From the NCBI RefSeq assembly GCF_001446935.1, contig NZ_LKKK01000001.1, positions 620,001-684,000 of the forward strand: a stretch of DNA of 64,000 bases. Direction: 5' to 3'. This document shows positions 1 to 10,015 of the stretch, piece after piece. Made by a program: the position numbers and the translations under genes. Source of the stretch: Pseudomonas sp. TTU2014-080ASC. Its GTDB lineage: Bacteria; Pseudomonadota; Gammaproteobacteria; Pseudomonadales; Pseudomonadaceae. The first letter of the stretch is position 1. Every line of letters begins with the position of its first letter. Below the pieces are notes generated by a model. That model did not search any database, was not told where the DNA came from, and worked only from the letters and a program-made list of their open reading frames with translations.

Positions 1-396
1 AATTTGTGCGCCAGCTTCAATCACCGCATAAGCGCCAATTGAGGCAGAAGGGTCTACCTGAGCCCCGTCGGCAATGAGTGCCGTGGGGTGCACCCCGGGT
101 AAAGCTCGGGGTTTGCGATCAAACAGATGAGAAAGTTCTGCATAAGCCAGATAGGGATTGCTGACAACCAGTGCGTTGCCGTCATAACCCTGAGCATCAG
201 CCTCGGTGAGCAGAACGGCGCCTGCCTGAGTAGATGCAAGAAACTTTCGATACTGGGAATTGGCCAGGAAAGTCAGATGTTCCGGTCCGGCATCCTGCAA
301 AGTTGCCAGACCCGATACAATTTTATCAGCAGGGCCACTGAGAGTAGCCCCGAGACGCTCAGCGAGTTCGCCGAGAGTGAACACTGTAGAAGTCAT
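1..396 (-). CDS. lpxD: UDP-3-O-acylglucosamine N-acyltransferase LpxD (3' part outside window)
   Basis: LpxD adds the N-linked hydroxyacyl chain to UDP-3-O-acylglucosamine, the third step of lipid A synthesis, in the cytoplasm. Only the first 132 codons are in the window; the gene runs off the left edge. The visible part is the N-terminal uridine-binding domain (starting [20 protein letters not shown]), followed from about residue 105 by the first imperfect hexapeptide-repeat turns of the left-handed beta-helix ([17 protein letters not shown]). The ATG at 394-396 lies two bases from the stop of skp, so it is the last visible gene of the skp-lpxD pair in the bamA operon. fabZ and lpxA usually follow in this order but are not visible. 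Identification is firm; the trimerising C-terminus cannot be judged. Confidence 0.95.
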   Translation of the reverse strand, partial: MTSTVFTLGELAERLGATLSGPADKIVSGLATLQDAGPEHLTFLANSQYRKFLASTQAGAVLLTEADAQGYDGNALVVSNPYLAYAELSHLFDRKPRALPGVHPTALIADGAQVDPSASIGAYAVIEAGAQI

Positions 397-398
397 AA

Positions 399-902
399 TC
401 AACGCAGTTTGTTCATAGCCTCAATAACCTGGCGGGTAATGTCGAACTGCGGTTTCACGTCCACCACAGCACCACGCTCAAGAACCAGATCGTAGTTACC
501 ACGCTTAATGACGTCCTCAACAGCCTTATCCAGGTTCGGCTTCAGCTTCTTGAGCATTTCACGATCAGCAACGGCTTTGGACTCGTTCAGCTCCTTGGAC
601 TGGAACTGGAAATCACGGGCTTTCTGCTTGAATTCAAGCTCAAGACGCTCGCGTTCTGCGGTTTGCATCTTCTCGCCATCTTTCACCAAGCGGTCCTGAA
701 TACGCTTGGCGTCGCTTTCCAGCGTTTTCAAGCGGTTCAGCTGAGGACCAAATTTCTTCTCGGCATCCACGGCGTAACGCTTGGCTGCATCGGACTCAAG
801 CAGAGCCATTTGATAATTCAAAACCGCGATTTTCATTTCTGCAAAAGCGGGGGTTGCAAACATCACAACACTTAAAACAACCAGCTGAGTCAACTTACGC
901 AC
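399..902 (-). CDS. skp: Periplasmic chaperone Skp/OmpH
   Basis: Skp is a trimeric periplasmic holdase that carries unfolded outer-membrane proteins to the BAM complex. The 167-residue product has a Sec signal peptide (residues 1-21, cleavage after ATPAFA), then a short beta core ([13 protein letters not shown]). A long charged alpha-helical, coiled-coil-prone region with many Lys, Glu and Arg residues covers about residues 40-125, as expected for the tentacles of Skp. Length is normal for the family. It lies 42 bp downstream of bamA and directly before lpxD, the classic bamA-skp-lpxD order, so co-transcription is likely. Nothing is unusual in it. Confidence 0.95.
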   Translation of the reverse strand: MRKLTQLVVLSVVMFATPAFAEMKIAVLNYQMALLESDAAKRYAVDAEKKFGPQLNRLKTLESDAKRIQDRLVKDGEKMQTAERERLELEFKQKARDFQFQSKELNESKAVADREMLKKLKPNLDKAVEDVIKRGNYDLVLERGAVVDVKPQFDITRQVIEAMNKLR

Positions 903-944
903 GCTGCAACTCCTGAAAAACTGTTGGTATTCGATTTGACTAGG

Positions 945-3341
945 TTAGAACGTCTGGCCAAGGGAGAACTGGAAGACCTGAGTATCAGCGTCATCAGGTT
1001 TGACGATTGGCATCGCCAAGCTGAAGCTCAATGGACCCAACGCGGTGATCCAAGTCAGTCCCACACCGACAGAACTGGCCAACTCACCCGCATCAATGTC
1101 ACTGCAATTCGCCTGATTACTACCACAGTTACTGCTGAAGACGTTACCCACGTCCCAAAACAGTGCTGTGCGCAGCGAACGCTGGTCTTTGACAAATGGC
1201 ATTGGGAACAGCAGTTCCACACCACCCTGCACGAGGATATTACCACCGAATGGCAAATCATCCTGATCAGGATCGGTACACACACCAGTCTGCGGGTTGC
1301 ACTTGCCTATATTGTCCTTATGATCCGCTGGCAGATTTGGGTAGGCACGGCTAGGCGTGCTGCGTGGTCCCAAACTATTATCGCGGAAACCCCGTACTGA
1401 GTTGAAACCACCTGCGTAGTAGTTCTCATAGAACGGCAGGCCATCGGTTGAACCGTAACCGTCACCGTAACCTAGCTCTGTGTGGAAACGCAGAGTGTAG
1501 GTATCAGTGAGGGGTTTGAAGATCTGGCCACGGTAGTCAATCTTGTAAAAAGACAGATCACTGCCTGGAATAGTGGTTTCGAGCACAAGGCTCTGCGAAT
1601 GACCACGGTTAGCCAGCATGCCACGGTTTAGCGTCGACTCGGACCAACCAATCGAAGCCTTGAAGTTCAGGTAGTCATCACCTTCTTTATTGATGAAGTC
1701 GAAGATTTCATCAACCGTGTAGCGACCGGTATTGATCGAGTCATTCTGAACGGACAAACCGTACGTCAGTCGAGAAGTATCGCTGATCGGGTAACCGATA
1801 TTGACGCCCGCACCATAGCTGTCTACAGCATAACTGGAGACATCAGTATCCAGCTCATCGTAATCAATTTCCCGGAAGAAGGCGTTGTAACCCAGACTCA
1901 CACCATCTGGCGTCCAGTACGGATCAACAAAGCCGAAGTTGTAGTTACTCTGGTACTCGCTTCGGGTCAGACCGAGGCTCACGCGATTCCCGGTACCGAG
2001 GAAGTTATTCTGAGTAATCGAACCTCCCAGAATCAAACCGGCGTTCTGAGCAAAACCAACACTGGCGGTGATCGAGCCGGACGGTTGTTCCTCAACGGTG
2101 TAGTTCACGTCAACCTGATCATCAGTGCCGGGCACTTGTGGGGTTTCGACGTTGACTTCCTTGAAATAGCCGAGTCGCTCAAGTCGAGTCTTTGACTGGT
2201 CAATAAGATAAGTAGAGGCCCAGCCACCTTCCATCTGACGCATTTCGCGACGCAACACTTCATCCTCAGACTTAGTGTTGCCACGGAAATTAATGCGATT
2301 CACATAGGCGCGCTTACCAGGATCAACCACGAAGGTGATTGAGACGGTGCCATCATCGTGCGCCTCAGGTACACCGTTCACGTTTGCAAAGGTATAGCCT
2401 TCATTCCCCAGGCGACGGGTGATCAGCTCGGAGGTCGTGGTCATGACCTTGCGCGAGAAAACCTGCCCTTCCTTAACCAGCAGCAGATTACGAATTTCAT
2501 CCTCAGCGACTTTAAGTTCACCGCTAAGCTTCACGTCGCGAACGGTAAATTTTTCACCCTCGTCAACATTGACCGTTACATAAACGTGCTTTTTGTCTGG
2601 AGTGATCGATACCTGAGTCGAGCTGATATCCATATTGATATAGCCGCGATCCAAGTAGTAGGAACGCAGACGCTCAAGGTCACCGGAAAGTTTTTCCCGC
2701 GCGTATTTGTCGTCGTTACGGAAGAAAGACAGCCAGTTGGTGGTTTTCAGTTCAAACAGAGCAAGCAAGTCCTCGTCAGAGAACACACTATTGCCCACTA
2801 CGTTGATGTGCTGAATCGCCGCTACTGAACCTTCATTAATGTTGATCTTCAGCGCCACGCGGTTGCGCGGCTGCGGGATCACTTCTGCTTCAATTTCTGC
2901 AGAATAGCGTCCTTGGGCAACATATTGGCGTTGCAACTCGTTACGAACGCCTTCGAGTGTTGCTCGCTGGAAGATCTCGCCCTCAGCCAAGCCTGACTGG
3001 TTCAGACCTTTGAGCAGGTCTTCACTGCTGATCGCCTTGTTACCTTCGATCTCAATACTGGAGATTGATGGACGCTCAACCACACTAACAACCAGCACAT
3101 TGCCGTCGCGTCCAAGCTGGATATCCTGGAAGAAACCGGTCTTGAACAACTGACGCGAAGCTTCTACCAGCGAGCGGTCATCAGCATTTTCACCGACACT
3201 CAGCGGTAAGGCCCCGAACACACTGCCGGCGGAAACACGCTGCAAACCGGTTACCCGGATGTCAGAAATGGTGAAGGACTCGGCGTGAACTTCGGTGATC
3301 ATCAGTGCGGCAATAACCGCAGGTAGCAGCAGACGTTTCAT
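945..3341 (-). CDS. bamA: Outer membrane protein assembly factor BamA
   Basis: BamA is the Omp85-family core of the BAM complex, which folds and inserts beta-barrel proteins into the outer membrane. The 798-residue protein has a signal peptide (1-20, ending TEVHA), five POTRA domains to about residue 420, and a 16-strand barrel to the C-terminus. The conserved VRGF motif of barrel loop 6 (SVRGFRDNSLGP) is near residue 650. The terminal phenylalanine (FQFSLGQTF) fits the outer-membrane beta-signal. Length is typical. The start ATG is 72 bp below rseP, and that gap holds a terminator-like hairpin, so expression of bamA relative to the upstream genes may be set there. Essential gene; no abnormality seen. 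Confidence 0.97.
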   Translation of the reverse strand: MKRLLLPAVIAALMITEVHAESFTISDIRVTGLQRVSAGSVFGALPLSVGENADDRSLVEASRQLFKTGFFQDIQLGRDGNVLVVSVVERPSISSIEIEGNKAISSEDLLKGLNQSGLAEGEIFQRATLEGVRNELQRQYVAQGRYSAEIEAEVIPQPRNRVALKININEGSVAAIQHINVVGNSVFSDEDLLALFELKTTNWLSFFRNDDKYAREKLSGDLERLRSYYLDRGYINMDISSTQVSITPDKKHVYVTVNVDEGEKFTVRDVKLSGELKVAEDEIRNLLLVKEGQVFSRKVMTTTSELITRRLGNEGYTFANVNGVPEAHDDGTVSITFVVDPGKRAYVNRINFRGNTKSEDEVLRREMRQMEGGWASTYLIDQSKTRLERLGYFKEVNVETPQVPGTDDQVDVNYTVEEQPSGSITASVGFAQNAGLILGGSITQNNFLGTGNRVSLGLTRSEYQSNYNFGFVDPYWTPDGVSLGYNAFFREIDYDELDTDVSSYAVDSYGAGVNIGYPISDTSRLTYGLSVQNDSINTGRYTVDEIFDFINKEGDDYLNFKASIGWSESTLNRGMLANRGHSQSLVLETTIPGSDLSFYKIDYRGQIFKPLTDTYTLRFHTELGYGDGYGSTDGLPFYENYYAGGFNSVRGFRDNSLGPRSTPSRAYPNLPADHKDNIGKCNPQTGVCTDPDQDDLPFGGNILVQGGVELLFPMPFVKDQRSLRTALFWDVGNVFSSNCGSNQANCSDIDAGELASSVGVGLTWITALGPLSFSLAMPIVKPDDADTQVFQFSLGQTF

Positions 3342-3370
3342 GAAGTCCTTTCTTATTCAAACTGACAATA

Positions 3371-3394
3371 AAAAACTGTCGCCTGAGGCGACAG
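3371..3394 (-). terminator. Terminator-like hairpin between rseP and bamA
   Basis: Read on the minus strand, CTGTCGCC and GGCGACAG (3376-3394) form an 8-bp perfect stem around a three-base loop, followed at once by a run of five T (A run at 3371-3375 on the plus strand). This is the shape of an intrinsic terminator, placed inside an otherwise continuous operon. It may cause partial termination before bamA; its real efficiency cannot be read from sequence. Confidence 0.6.
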
Positions 3395-3413
3395 ATTTGA
3401 AATTCAGAGGCGC

Positions 3414-4766
3414 TTACAACCGGCTCAAGTCGTTAATAAGAGCTAACAACATCACCCCTATTACCAGACTGATGCCAATTTGCATCCCCCAGCCCTGAAC
3501 CCGTTCTGACAACGGGCGACCACGCACCCATTCAACCAGATAAAAGAGCAGGTGCCCGCCATCCAGCACGGGGATCGGCAATAAATTCAATACCCCCAGG
3601 CTAATGCTTAAATAGGCGAGAAACTTAAGAAAGTGACTCAAGCCCGATTCAGCTGAAGCGCCCGCCACTTTAGCAATGGTTATCGGCCCGCTCAAGTTTT
3701 TTACCGAGAGCTCACCAAACAGCATTTTTTTGATTGAATTAAGCGTAAGAACCGACACAGACCAAGTGTTTCTAAGTCCTTCAGCCACGGCCTCAACGGG
3801 CCCGAAGCTGATCTCACGGAGCATCTCTGGCGGCCATGGTGCACCGGCAACACCAGCCCCCAGATACCCCAGCTTCTGATCCCCCACTTCACGTACAGCC
3901 AAGTTCACAGTCATGCTCTGACTAGAACCGCCTCGCTCAATCTGCAGCGTAACAGGCTTTCCAGGTAAGCCCTGCAACAAGGTCACTACATCCTGCCAGT
4001 CAGCCAACGGCTGGCCATTAAGCGCGAGCAAGCGATCTCCGACCTTCAGACCCGCTGCAACAGCAGGACCTTTAGGGTCCAACTCAGCAAGCACCGGCTC
4101 TATCGCAGGTCGCCACGGACGTATACCCAAGGAGCCGATTGGATCAGGCTCATCGACACCACGCTGCCAGTCGACCAGCTCAATCTGCTTGGTTTTAATC
4201 AGTGTAGAGTTTGGCTCAGCAACGGAAATACTCAGCTGACCACTCTCCCCCAGCCGATTGATCAGTCTAAAGCCGATGGCAGACCAGCCGCTGGTTTCAA
4301 CGCCATCAACCGCAACAATTTCCTCACCACTGACCAGCCCAGCAACATCAGCCAAACTGCCTGGAGCAACCGCACCTATCACAGCGCGCTCCTGCTGCAC
4401 GCCAATCATTGCAATGGCCCAGAAGAACACCACGGCGAGAATAAAGTTAGCCAGAGGGCCAGCCGCTACGATTGCAATGCGCTGACGAACACTTTTACGG
4501 TTGAATGCCTGTTCAGCCAGATGCTCAGGTACGTGCTCTTCTCGCTCATCTAGCATTTTCACGTAGCCGCCCAATGGGATGGCAGCCAAAACAAACTCAG
4601 TCCCCTGACGGTCATACCAACGGTACAAGGGTGTACCGAAGCCGACAGAGAAGCGCAGCACCTTCACACCACAGCGACGCGCTACCCAGAAATGTCCGAA
4701 CTCGTGAATGGTAACCAATACACCCAACGCAATCAGGGTGCCGACGATCATGTAAAGCGCACTCAT
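3414..4766 (-). CDS. rseP: Site-2 intramembrane zinc metalloprotease RseP
   Basis: RseP (MucP in Pseudomonas) cuts the anti-sigma factor in the inner membrane after the site-1 cleavage, releasing the envelope-stress sigma factor (AlgU/SigE). I chose the ATG at 4766 (MSALYMIVGTLIALGVLVTI); the longer reading adds seven residues that the family lacks. The 450-residue product has the zinc site HEFGH at residues 21-25 inside the first membrane helix, two PDZ domains in the middle (the second contains GLKVGDRLLALNGQPL), and the third zinc ligand in LDGGH near residue 401. At least four membrane segments are visible. It sits between dxr and bamA, the usual gammaproteobacterial position. Confidence 0.95.
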   Translation of the reverse strand: MSALYMIVGTLIALGVLVTIHEFGHFWVARRCGVKVLRFSVGFGTPLYRWYDRQGTEFVLAAIPLGGYVKMLDEREEHVPEHLAEQAFNRKSVRQRIAIVAAGPLANFILAVVFFWAIAMIGVQQERAVIGAVAPGSLADVAGLVSGEEIVAVDGVETSGWSAIGFRLINRLGESGQLSISVAEPNSTLIKTKQIELVDWQRGVDEPDPIGSLGIRPWRPAIEPVLAELDPKGPAVAAGLKVGDRLLALNGQPLADWQDVVTLLQGLPGKPVTLQIERGGSSQSMTVNLAVREVGDQKLGYLGAGVAGAPWPPEMLREISFGPVEAVAEGLRNTWSVSVLTLNSIKKMLFGELSVKNLSGPITIAKVAGASAESGLSHFLKFLAYLSISLGVLNLLPIPVLDGGHLLFYLVEWVRGRPLSERVQGWGMQIGISLVIGVMLLALINDLSRL

Positions 4767-4787
4767 GGAACAACTCCGTGCCAGCAA

Positions 4788-5972
4788 TCAACGCCGACTT
4801 AGCCAATGCCCAGCCAGCTCACGCGCCCGGCGATCAGCAGAAAAAACAGCATCCAGACTGTCAGCAGCACGAACAGGCTCAGCCTGCAGAACGCTTTCGA
4901 TCATAGCCGGGATTTGTGTAAAGCGAATATGACCTTCGATAAATGCACCCACAGCCACTTCGTTAGCAGCATTGAGCATCGCCGGAGCCGTTCCACCCGC
5001 CTGAGCAGCTTCACGAGCCAGTCGCAGACAAGGAAAACGCACCTCATCAGGCGCCTGAAAATCAAGCCGGGCGATCGTGAACAGATCCAATGGAGCCACG
5101 CCCGATTCAATTCTTTCTGGCCAGGCCAATGCGTTTGCAATCGGTGTACGCATGTCAGGGTTGCCCAACTGCGCCAACACTGAACCGTCTACATAATCAA
5201 CTAAAGAGTGGATAACACTCTGCGGGTGGACGACAACCTCAACTTGTGCCGGAGCTACATCAAACAACCAGCAAGCCTCGATCAACTCGAGCCCCTTGTT
5301 CATCATGCTGGCCGAATCGATAGAAATTTTCCGGCCCATTGACCAGTTAGGGTGCGCACACGCTTGCGCCAAACTAACGTTTTCCAGTTCATCCACTGGC
5401 AACTGACGGAATGGCCCACCCGACGCAGTCAACAAGATACGACGCACACCTACAGCAGCCATGCCGCGGGCATAGTCCACAGGCAAGCATTGAAAAATAG
5501 CATTGTGCTCGCTGTCGATAGGCAACAAGACTGATCCGCTTTTCTTGACCGCCTGCATAAACAGAGCGCCCGACATTACCAGCGCTTCTTTGTTGGCCAG
5601 CAGAATTTTTTTGCCGGCCTCAACAGCCGCCAACGTGGGCGGCAAACCTGCGGCACCGACAATTGCCGCCATCACAGCATGAACATCAGCATGTGAGGCT
5701 ACAGCGCACAATCCTGCCTCGCCATGCAGCACTTCAGTAGTCAACCCTTGCTCACGCAACCGACGTTCAAGCGCCTGAGCCGAAGCAGCATCAGGCAATA
5801 CTGCGTAACTCGGCTTATGCTTGCAGCACAGCGCATAGAGCTCTTCCGTGCGACTGAAACCAGTAAGCGCAAACGCACGGTAGCGCTCTGGATGGCGGGC
5901 AATCACATCCAACGTACTCAGACCAATGGAGCCGGTGGCGCCCAACACAGTTATCTGCTGAACACTGCTCAC
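4788..5972 (-). CDS. dxr: 1-deoxy-D-xylulose 5-phosphate reductoisomerase
   Basis: Dxr converts 1-deoxy-D-xylulose 5-phosphate to 2-C-methyl-D-erythritol 4-phosphate with NADPH, the committed step of the MEP isoprenoid pathway. I place the start at the GTG at 5972, which overlaps the cdsA stop as GTGA and gives 394 residues beginning [17 protein letters not shown], close to the family length. An ATG at 5996 would add eight residues not typical of the family. The Rossmann glycine motif GATGSIG is at residues 11-17. The metal-binding and catalytic region is seen as [12 protein letters not shown] and further on [14 protein letters not shown]. It lies between cdsA and rseP and is likely translationally coupled to cdsA. 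Confidence 0.93.
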   Translation of the reverse strand: MSSVQQITVLGATGSIGLSTLDVIARHPERYRAFALTGFSRTEELYALCCKHKPSYAVLPDAASAQALERRLREQGLTTEVLHGEAGLCAVASHADVHAVMAAIVGAAGLPPTLAAVEAGKKILLANKEALVMSGALFMQAVKKSGSVLLPIDSEHNAIFQCLPVDYARGMAAVGVRRILLTASGGPFRQLPVDELENVSLAQACAHPNWSMGRKISIDSASMMNKGLELIEACWLFDVAPAQVEVVVHPQSVIHSLVDYVDGSVLAQLGNPDMRTPIANALAWPERIESGVAPLDLFTIARLDFQAPDEVRFPCLRLAREAAQAGGTAPAMLNAANEVAVGAFIEGHIRFTQIPAMIESVLQAEPVRAADSLDAVFSADRRARELAGHWLSRR

Positions 5973-6784
5973 ACTGAACCCCAGCCCGACAGCCAAAGAA
6001 CCGCGGCAAAAACAGGGATTGCGGCAGTGAGGCTATCAATACGATCTAGAATGCCGCCATGCCCCGGCAGCAGATTACTGCTGTCTTTCAGACCAGCCTG
6101 GCGCTTAAACATACTTTCGGTTAAATCACCGACCACCGAAGCAAATACGATCAGAACAGTAGCTGCCATTGCCAGCACCGCAATACCTAGAGACCAGTCA
6201 CGGTAATAAGAAACGCCTGCACAAATAACCAGCGTCGCCACCAATCCGCCGTAGACACCTTCCCAGCTTTTGCCTGGACTGACCTGAGGAGCCAACTTAC
6301 GCTTACCAAAACGTCTTCCGGAAAAATATGCCCCGATATCAGCCCCCCAGACCAAAACCATAACAGCCAGAATCAGGGAGTTGGACTCGGGCCACTGTTT
6401 AAATAGCACCAAGCCCTGCCAAGCAGGGATCAGAATCAACAGACCTATCACCATGCGCGCAGTGCCTGCAGACCAAAGCCGGCTGCTAGCGGGATACTTC
6501 AGCACTAGCATCGTAGCGACACCCCACCAACACACCCCCAGCAGCAATACCCAAGCAGCCAGCTGTGGCAGTTGATATAGGATGCTTAGTAAGGCAGCCA
6601 CCACAGCGGCATACCCCACCCGCTTCACCTGACCTGCATAACCAGCAAGACGCGCCCACTCCCATGCTCCCACCGTGACCACTGCGCCAATAAACAGCGC
6701 GAACCAGCCATGGTTCAGCAAAAAGAATCCACACAAAGCAACCGGCAGCATAAATAGCGCCGTGATGATCCTTTGTTTAAGCAT
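5969..6784 (-). CDS. cdsA: Phosphatidate cytidylyltransferase CdsA
   Basis: CdsA makes CDP-diacylglycerol from phosphatidic acid and CTP, the branch point for all membrane phospholipids. The 271-residue protein is an integral membrane enzyme with about eight hydrophobic segments. It carries the CdsA family signature near the C-terminus (about residues 221-246): [11 protein letters not shown], then [14 protein letters not shown], with the conserved Lys, Arg, Asp and His-Gly-Gly residues. Its ATG at 6784 overlaps the uppS stop by one base (TAATG) and its end overlaps the dxr start, so uppS, cdsA and dxr form a tightly coupled unit. Length is normal. Confidence 0.95.
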   Translation of the reverse strand: MLKQRIITALFMLPVALCGFFLLNHGWFALFIGAVVTVGAWEWARLAGYAGQVKRVGYAAVVAALLSILYQLPQLAAWVLLLGVCWWGVATMLVLKYPASSRLWSAGTARMVIGLLILIPAWQGLVLFKQWPESNSLILAVMVLVWGADIGAYFSGRRFGKRKLAPQVSPGKSWEGVYGGLVATLVICAGVSYYRDWSLGIAVLAMAATVLIVFASVVGDLTESMFKRQAGLKDSSNLLPGHGGILDRIDSLTAAIPVFAAVLWLSGWGSV

Positions 6785-7539
6785 TAAGTGCGCGCCTCAG
6801 CAGCCACCTGCTCGCTCGTCTTGCCAAAGCGGCGCTGGCGGCTTGCATAGTCAGCCAAGGCGTTGCGCATGGCGTCGTGTTTGAAGTCCGGCCAGTACAG
6901 GTCGGAGAAGTAGAGTTCGGTATAGGCCAACTGCCACAGCAGGAAATTACTGATGCGGTGCTCACCACCGGTGCGAATACACAGATCAGGCAACGGCAGA
7001 TCCCCTGTTACCAGGCAGTTCTGCAGTAATCCAGGGGTAATATCTTCAGGTCGCAGATGACCGCCCTGCACCTCACGGGCAAGACGCTGAGCGGCCTGGG
7101 CAATATCCCACTGACCACCATAATTAGCGGCTACCTGCAGGACAAAGCGCCGATCACCCGCCGTCTGGGCTTCAGCTTCGCGCATAGCGGCTTGCAGTTC
7201 CGGGTGGAATCGGGAGCGATCGCCAATAATGCGCAGACTGATGTCATTGGCATCCAGCTTTTTCGCCTCGCGGCGCAAGGCGCCAAGAAAAAGCTCCATC
7301 AGCGCACTGACTTCTTCAGCAGGGCGCTGCCAGTTTTCACTGGAGAAAGCGAACAGGGTTAGTACTTCAACTCCAGCCTCTGCGCACACTTCAATCACAG
7401 CACGAACGGCATCGACACCAGCTTTATGGCCGGCTACGCCGGGCAGAAGACGCTTCTTCGCCCAGCGATTGTTGCCATCCATAATAATCGCCACATGCCG
7501 CGGTACCGCGACCTGGGCGTTTTTATTGGTTTTATTCAT
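6784..7539 (-). CDS. uppS: Undecaprenyl pyrophosphate synthase (cis-prenyltransferase)
   Basis: UppS extends farnesyl diphosphate with eight isopentenyl units to make the C55 lipid carrier for peptidoglycan and O-antigen. The 251-residue cytoplasmic enzyme has the cis-prenyltransferase signature HVAIIMDGNNRWAKKR with the catalytic aspartate at residue 21. The C-terminal substrate-binding motif DLCIRTGGEHRISNFLLWQ contains the conserved Arg-Thr-Gly-Gly and Arg-Ile-Ser-Asn residues. The SSENWQRP segment is also present. The ATG at 7537-7539 follows frr by 16 bp. It ends on the cdsA start, so its product and the CdsA reaction are made from one message. Confidence 0.96.
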   Translation of the reverse strand: MNKTNKNAQVAVPRHVAIIMDGNNRWAKKRLLPGVAGHKAGVDAVRAVIEVCAEAGVEVLTLFAFSSENWQRPAEEVSALMELFLGALRREAKKLDANDISLRIIGDRSRFHPELQAAMREAEAQTAGDRRFVLQVAANYGGQWDIAQAAQRLAREVQGGHLRPEDITPGLLQNCLVTGDLPLPDLCIRTGGEHRISNFLLWQLAYTELYFSDLYWPDFKHDAMRNALADYASRQRRFGKTSEQVAAEART

Positions 7540-7555
7540 GGCAAATAAATGACCG

Positions 7556-8113
7556 TTAAACGGCCATCAAATCCGCTTCTTTCTGCTTAACAGCAGCATC
7601 AATCTCACCCACAAACTTATCGGTGATCTTTTGGATATCGTCAGCGGCACGGCGCTCTTCGTCTTCGCTGATTTCCTTCTCCTTGACCAGATCTTTGACC
7701 TGACTCAGCGCATCACGACGAATGTTACGCACAGCAACACGGGCATCTTCAGCCGCGTCGCGCGCTTGCTTGGTGAAACCACGTCGGGTTTCTTCGGTCA
7801 GCGCAGGCATGGTCACCAGCAGCAACTCGCCCAGGTTAGTCGGGTTGAACCCCAGACCGGAGCTCTGGATAGCCTTATCCACAGCCGCCAACATGTTGCG
7901 CTCAAAAGCCACCACTTGCAGGGTGCGCGAATCCTTAACGGTTACACTGGCAACCTGGTTGATCGGGGTGTCAGCACCGTAGTATGGAACCATCACGCCC
8001 GCCAGGATGCTTGGGTGAGCCTGGCCAGTACGGATGCGGCTGAACGCATGAGCCAGCGACTCCAGACTCTTCTGCATGCGCACCTGGGCGTCTTTTTTAA
8101 TCTCATTGATCAT
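7556..8113 (-). CDS. frr: Ribosome recycling factor
   Basis: RRF, together with EF-G, splits the post-termination ribosome complex. I use the ATG at 8113 ([20 protein letters not shown]), which gives the standard 185 residues; the upstream extension reads into pyrH. The RRF signature regions are visible: the arginine-containing helix start [13 protein letters not shown] near residue 30, the beta domain [16 protein letters not shown], and the C-terminal helix [18 protein letters not shown]. The start overlaps the pyrH stop by 11 bp, the conserved pyrH-frr arrangement. No oddities. Confidence 0.96.
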   Translation of the reverse strand: MINEIKKDAQVRMQKSLESLAHAFSRIRTGQAHPSILAGVMVPYYGADTPINQVASVTVKDSRTLQVVAFERNMLAAVDKAIQSSGLGFNPTNLGELLLVTMPALTEETRRGFTKQARDAAEDARVAVRNIRRDALSQVKDLVKEKEISEDEERRAADDIQKITDKFVGEIDAAVKQKEADLMAV

Positions 8114-8852
8114 TGGTTTCTTCCTCGATGAGAGTGCCTTCAGCGCCGCCAACCACAACATTCAGCAGTGCGCCGGGCTTGTTCATATTGAATACGCGCA
8201 ATGGCATCGCGTGATCGCGGCAAAGGCAGATTGCAGTCAGATCCATAACTCCCAGCTTGCGATCGAGCACTTCGTCATAAGTCAGACGGTCGAACTTCTC
8301 AGCGTGCGGGTCTTTGAATGGGTCAGCAGTATAAACGCCATCCACTTTCGTTGCCTTCAGAACCACATCGGCATCGATTTCGATTGCGCGCAGGCAGGCA
8401 GCGGAGTCAGTGGTGAAGAACGGGTTACCGGTACCGGCAGCAAAAATAACCACTTCACCGGTCTTCAGATGACGCATGGCCTTGCGACGGTCGTAGTGAT
8501 CCGTCACCCCAACCATGGAGATGGCAGACATAACAATTGCCGGAATATTCGAGCGCTCAAGGGCGTCGCGCATGGCCAGGGCGTTCATAACAGTGGCCAG
8601 CATTCCCATGTGGTCGCCGGTGACACGATCCATACCCGCCGCACTCAGCGCAGCACCACGGAACAGGTTACCACCGCCGATAACCAGACCAACCTGCACA
8701 CCGATGCCGACCAGCTGGCCAACCTCAAGCGCCATACGGTCAAGAACCTTGGGATCGATGCCGAAATCTTCCGACCCCATCAGGGCCTCGCCGCTAAGTT
8801 TGAGAAGAATGCGCTTGTAGCGCGGTTGACGACCAGCTATTTGCTGAGCCAT
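8103..8852 (-). CDS. pyrH: UMP kinase
   Basis: PyrH phosphorylates UMP to UDP in pyrimidine nucleotide synthesis; the bacterial enzyme is a GTP-activated hexamer of the amino-acid-kinase fold. The 249-residue protein contains the phosphate-binding KLSGEALMG near the N-terminus, the glycine-rich [11 protein letters not shown], and [19 protein letters not shown], which binds nucleotide. A 174-bp gap with a terminator-like hairpin separates it from tsf, so it may have its own promoter. frr overlaps its end. Length and motifs are normal; essential gene in the family. Confidence 0.96.
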   Translation of the reverse strand: MAQQIAGRQPRYKRILLKLSGEALMGSEDFGIDPKVLDRMALEVGQLVGIGVQVGLVIGGGNLFRGAALSAAGMDRVTGDHMGMLATVMNALAMRDALERSNIPAIVMSAISMVGVTDHYDRRKAMRHLKTGEVVIFAAGTGNPFFTTDSAACLRAIEIDADVVLKATKVDGVYTADPFKDPHAEKFDRLTYDEVLDRKLGVMDLTAICLCRDHAMPLRVFNMNKPGALLNVVVGGAEGTLIEEETNDQ

Positions 8853-8971
8853 TGCAAGTCTCTCCTGCGGCGTTTGAATAATGTACGAACCAAGTTCGCT
8901 TATATGTTGCGCCTCACGGCACCGGGCAAGGGTTTATTAACCTTCACCCAAAACTTTACCCCTGTTTTGAC

Positions 8972-9004
8972 AAAGAGGCCGCGCGCGTGAGCGGGCAGCC
9001 TCTT
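8972..9004 (-). terminator. Hairpin after tsf
   Basis: On the minus strand AAGAGGC and GCCTCTT form a 7-bp stem enclosing a GC-rich stretch, followed by TTTGTC, about 20 bp downstream of the tsf stop. This fits the end of the rpsB-tsf transcript ahead of pyrH. The T-run is short, so strength is uncertain. Confidence 0.55.
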
Positions 9005-9026
9005 CGGGGCAATAGCCTAAGCTATC

Positions 9027-9893
9027 TTACTGCTTGCTGGCAGCCGCTACTTGTGCAGCAACTTCTTCAGCGAAGTTATCAACCGGCTTCTCGATGCCCT
9101 CGCCTACTTTGAAGTAGGTGAAGGAAACGATTTCAGCGCCGCCCTGCTTAGCCAGAGTGCCAACAGTCACATCTGGGTTCTTAACGAAAGGCTGCTCAAC
9201 CAGGCTGGCTTCGGCCAGGAACTTGGTGATACGACCAGCGATCATCTTCTCAACGATTTCAGCTGGCTTGCCCTTCATCTTGTCTTCGTTGAGGCTCAGG
9301 AAGACGCCTTTTTCGCGCTCGATTGCTTCAGCGGAAACTTCGGAAGGCAGCAGGAACTCAGGGTTGCTGGCAGCTACGTGCATGGCGATGTCTTTGGCCA
9401 GATCAGCGTTACCGCCTTTCAGGACAACCACTACACCAATTTTGTTGCCGTGCAGGTAGGACCCCAGAACGTCACCCTCAATGCGGGCCAGACGACGGAT
9501 GTTGACGTTTTCACCAGTCTTAGCAACCAGAGCCAGACGAGCTTCTTCCTGAGCTGCAATCAGCGCATCAACTTCGGTGATGCCGTCAGCAAACGCTTTG
9601 TCGATGCTGGCAGACACGAAGTTTTTGAAATCGTCTTGCAGAGCCAGGAAGTCAGTCTGAGAGTTGACTTCGATGATAACGGCAGTCTTACCGTCTTCCT
9701 TGATGCCGATAGCGCCTTCAGCAGCAACATTGCCTGCCTTTTTGGCGGCCTTGATCGCGCCGGAAGCACGCATATCGTCAATGGCTTTCTCGATGTCGCC
9801 GCCAGCCTTGGTCAGGGCCTTTTTGCAATCCATCATGCCTTCGCCGGTACGCTCACGCAGTTCTTTAACCAACGCTGCAGTAATTTCTGCCAT
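9027..9893 (-). CDS. tsf: Elongation factor Ts
   Basis: EF-Ts exchanges GDP for GTP on EF-Tu. The 288-residue protein starts with the UBA-like N-terminal module ([20 protein letters not shown], then [17 protein letters not shown]). The [10 protein letters not shown] motif, which contacts the EF-Tu nucleotide site, follows near residue 80, and the two subdomains of the core with a C-terminal coiled-coil module come after. Length is normal for Pseudomonas. It follows rpsB after a 180-bp gap with a strong hairpin, matching the known arrangement in which tsf is partly attenuated relative to rpsB. Confidence 0.97.
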   Translation of the reverse strand: MAEITAALVKELRERTGEGMMDCKKALTKAGGDIEKAIDDMRASGAIKAAKKAGNVAAEGAIGIKEDGKTAVIIEVNSQTDFLALQDDFKNFVSASIDKAFADGITEVDALIAAQEEARLALVAKTGENVNIRRLARIEGDVLGSYLHGNKIGVVVVLKGGNADLAKDIAMHVAASNPEFLLPSEVSAEAIEREKGVFLSLNEDKMKGKPAEIVEKMIAGRITKFLAEASLVEQPFVKNPDVTVGTLAKQGGAEIVSFTYFKVGEGIEKPVDNFAEEVAAQVAAASKQ

Positions 9894-10015
9894 TTCAAAA
9901 TCCTCTGGATAGGTTGTTTAACCATTCCACCCGTATGACGGGCGCTCAATTCCATACCACTGCTGACAATGTCAGATAAAAATTGCAACTACACGTCAGC
10001 AGTGTTTTCAAGGTG

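Noticed and set aside
9051..9938. Long plus-strand ORF opposite tsf (295 residues)
   Set aside because: Shadow of tsf; no recognisable protein and tsf is certain.
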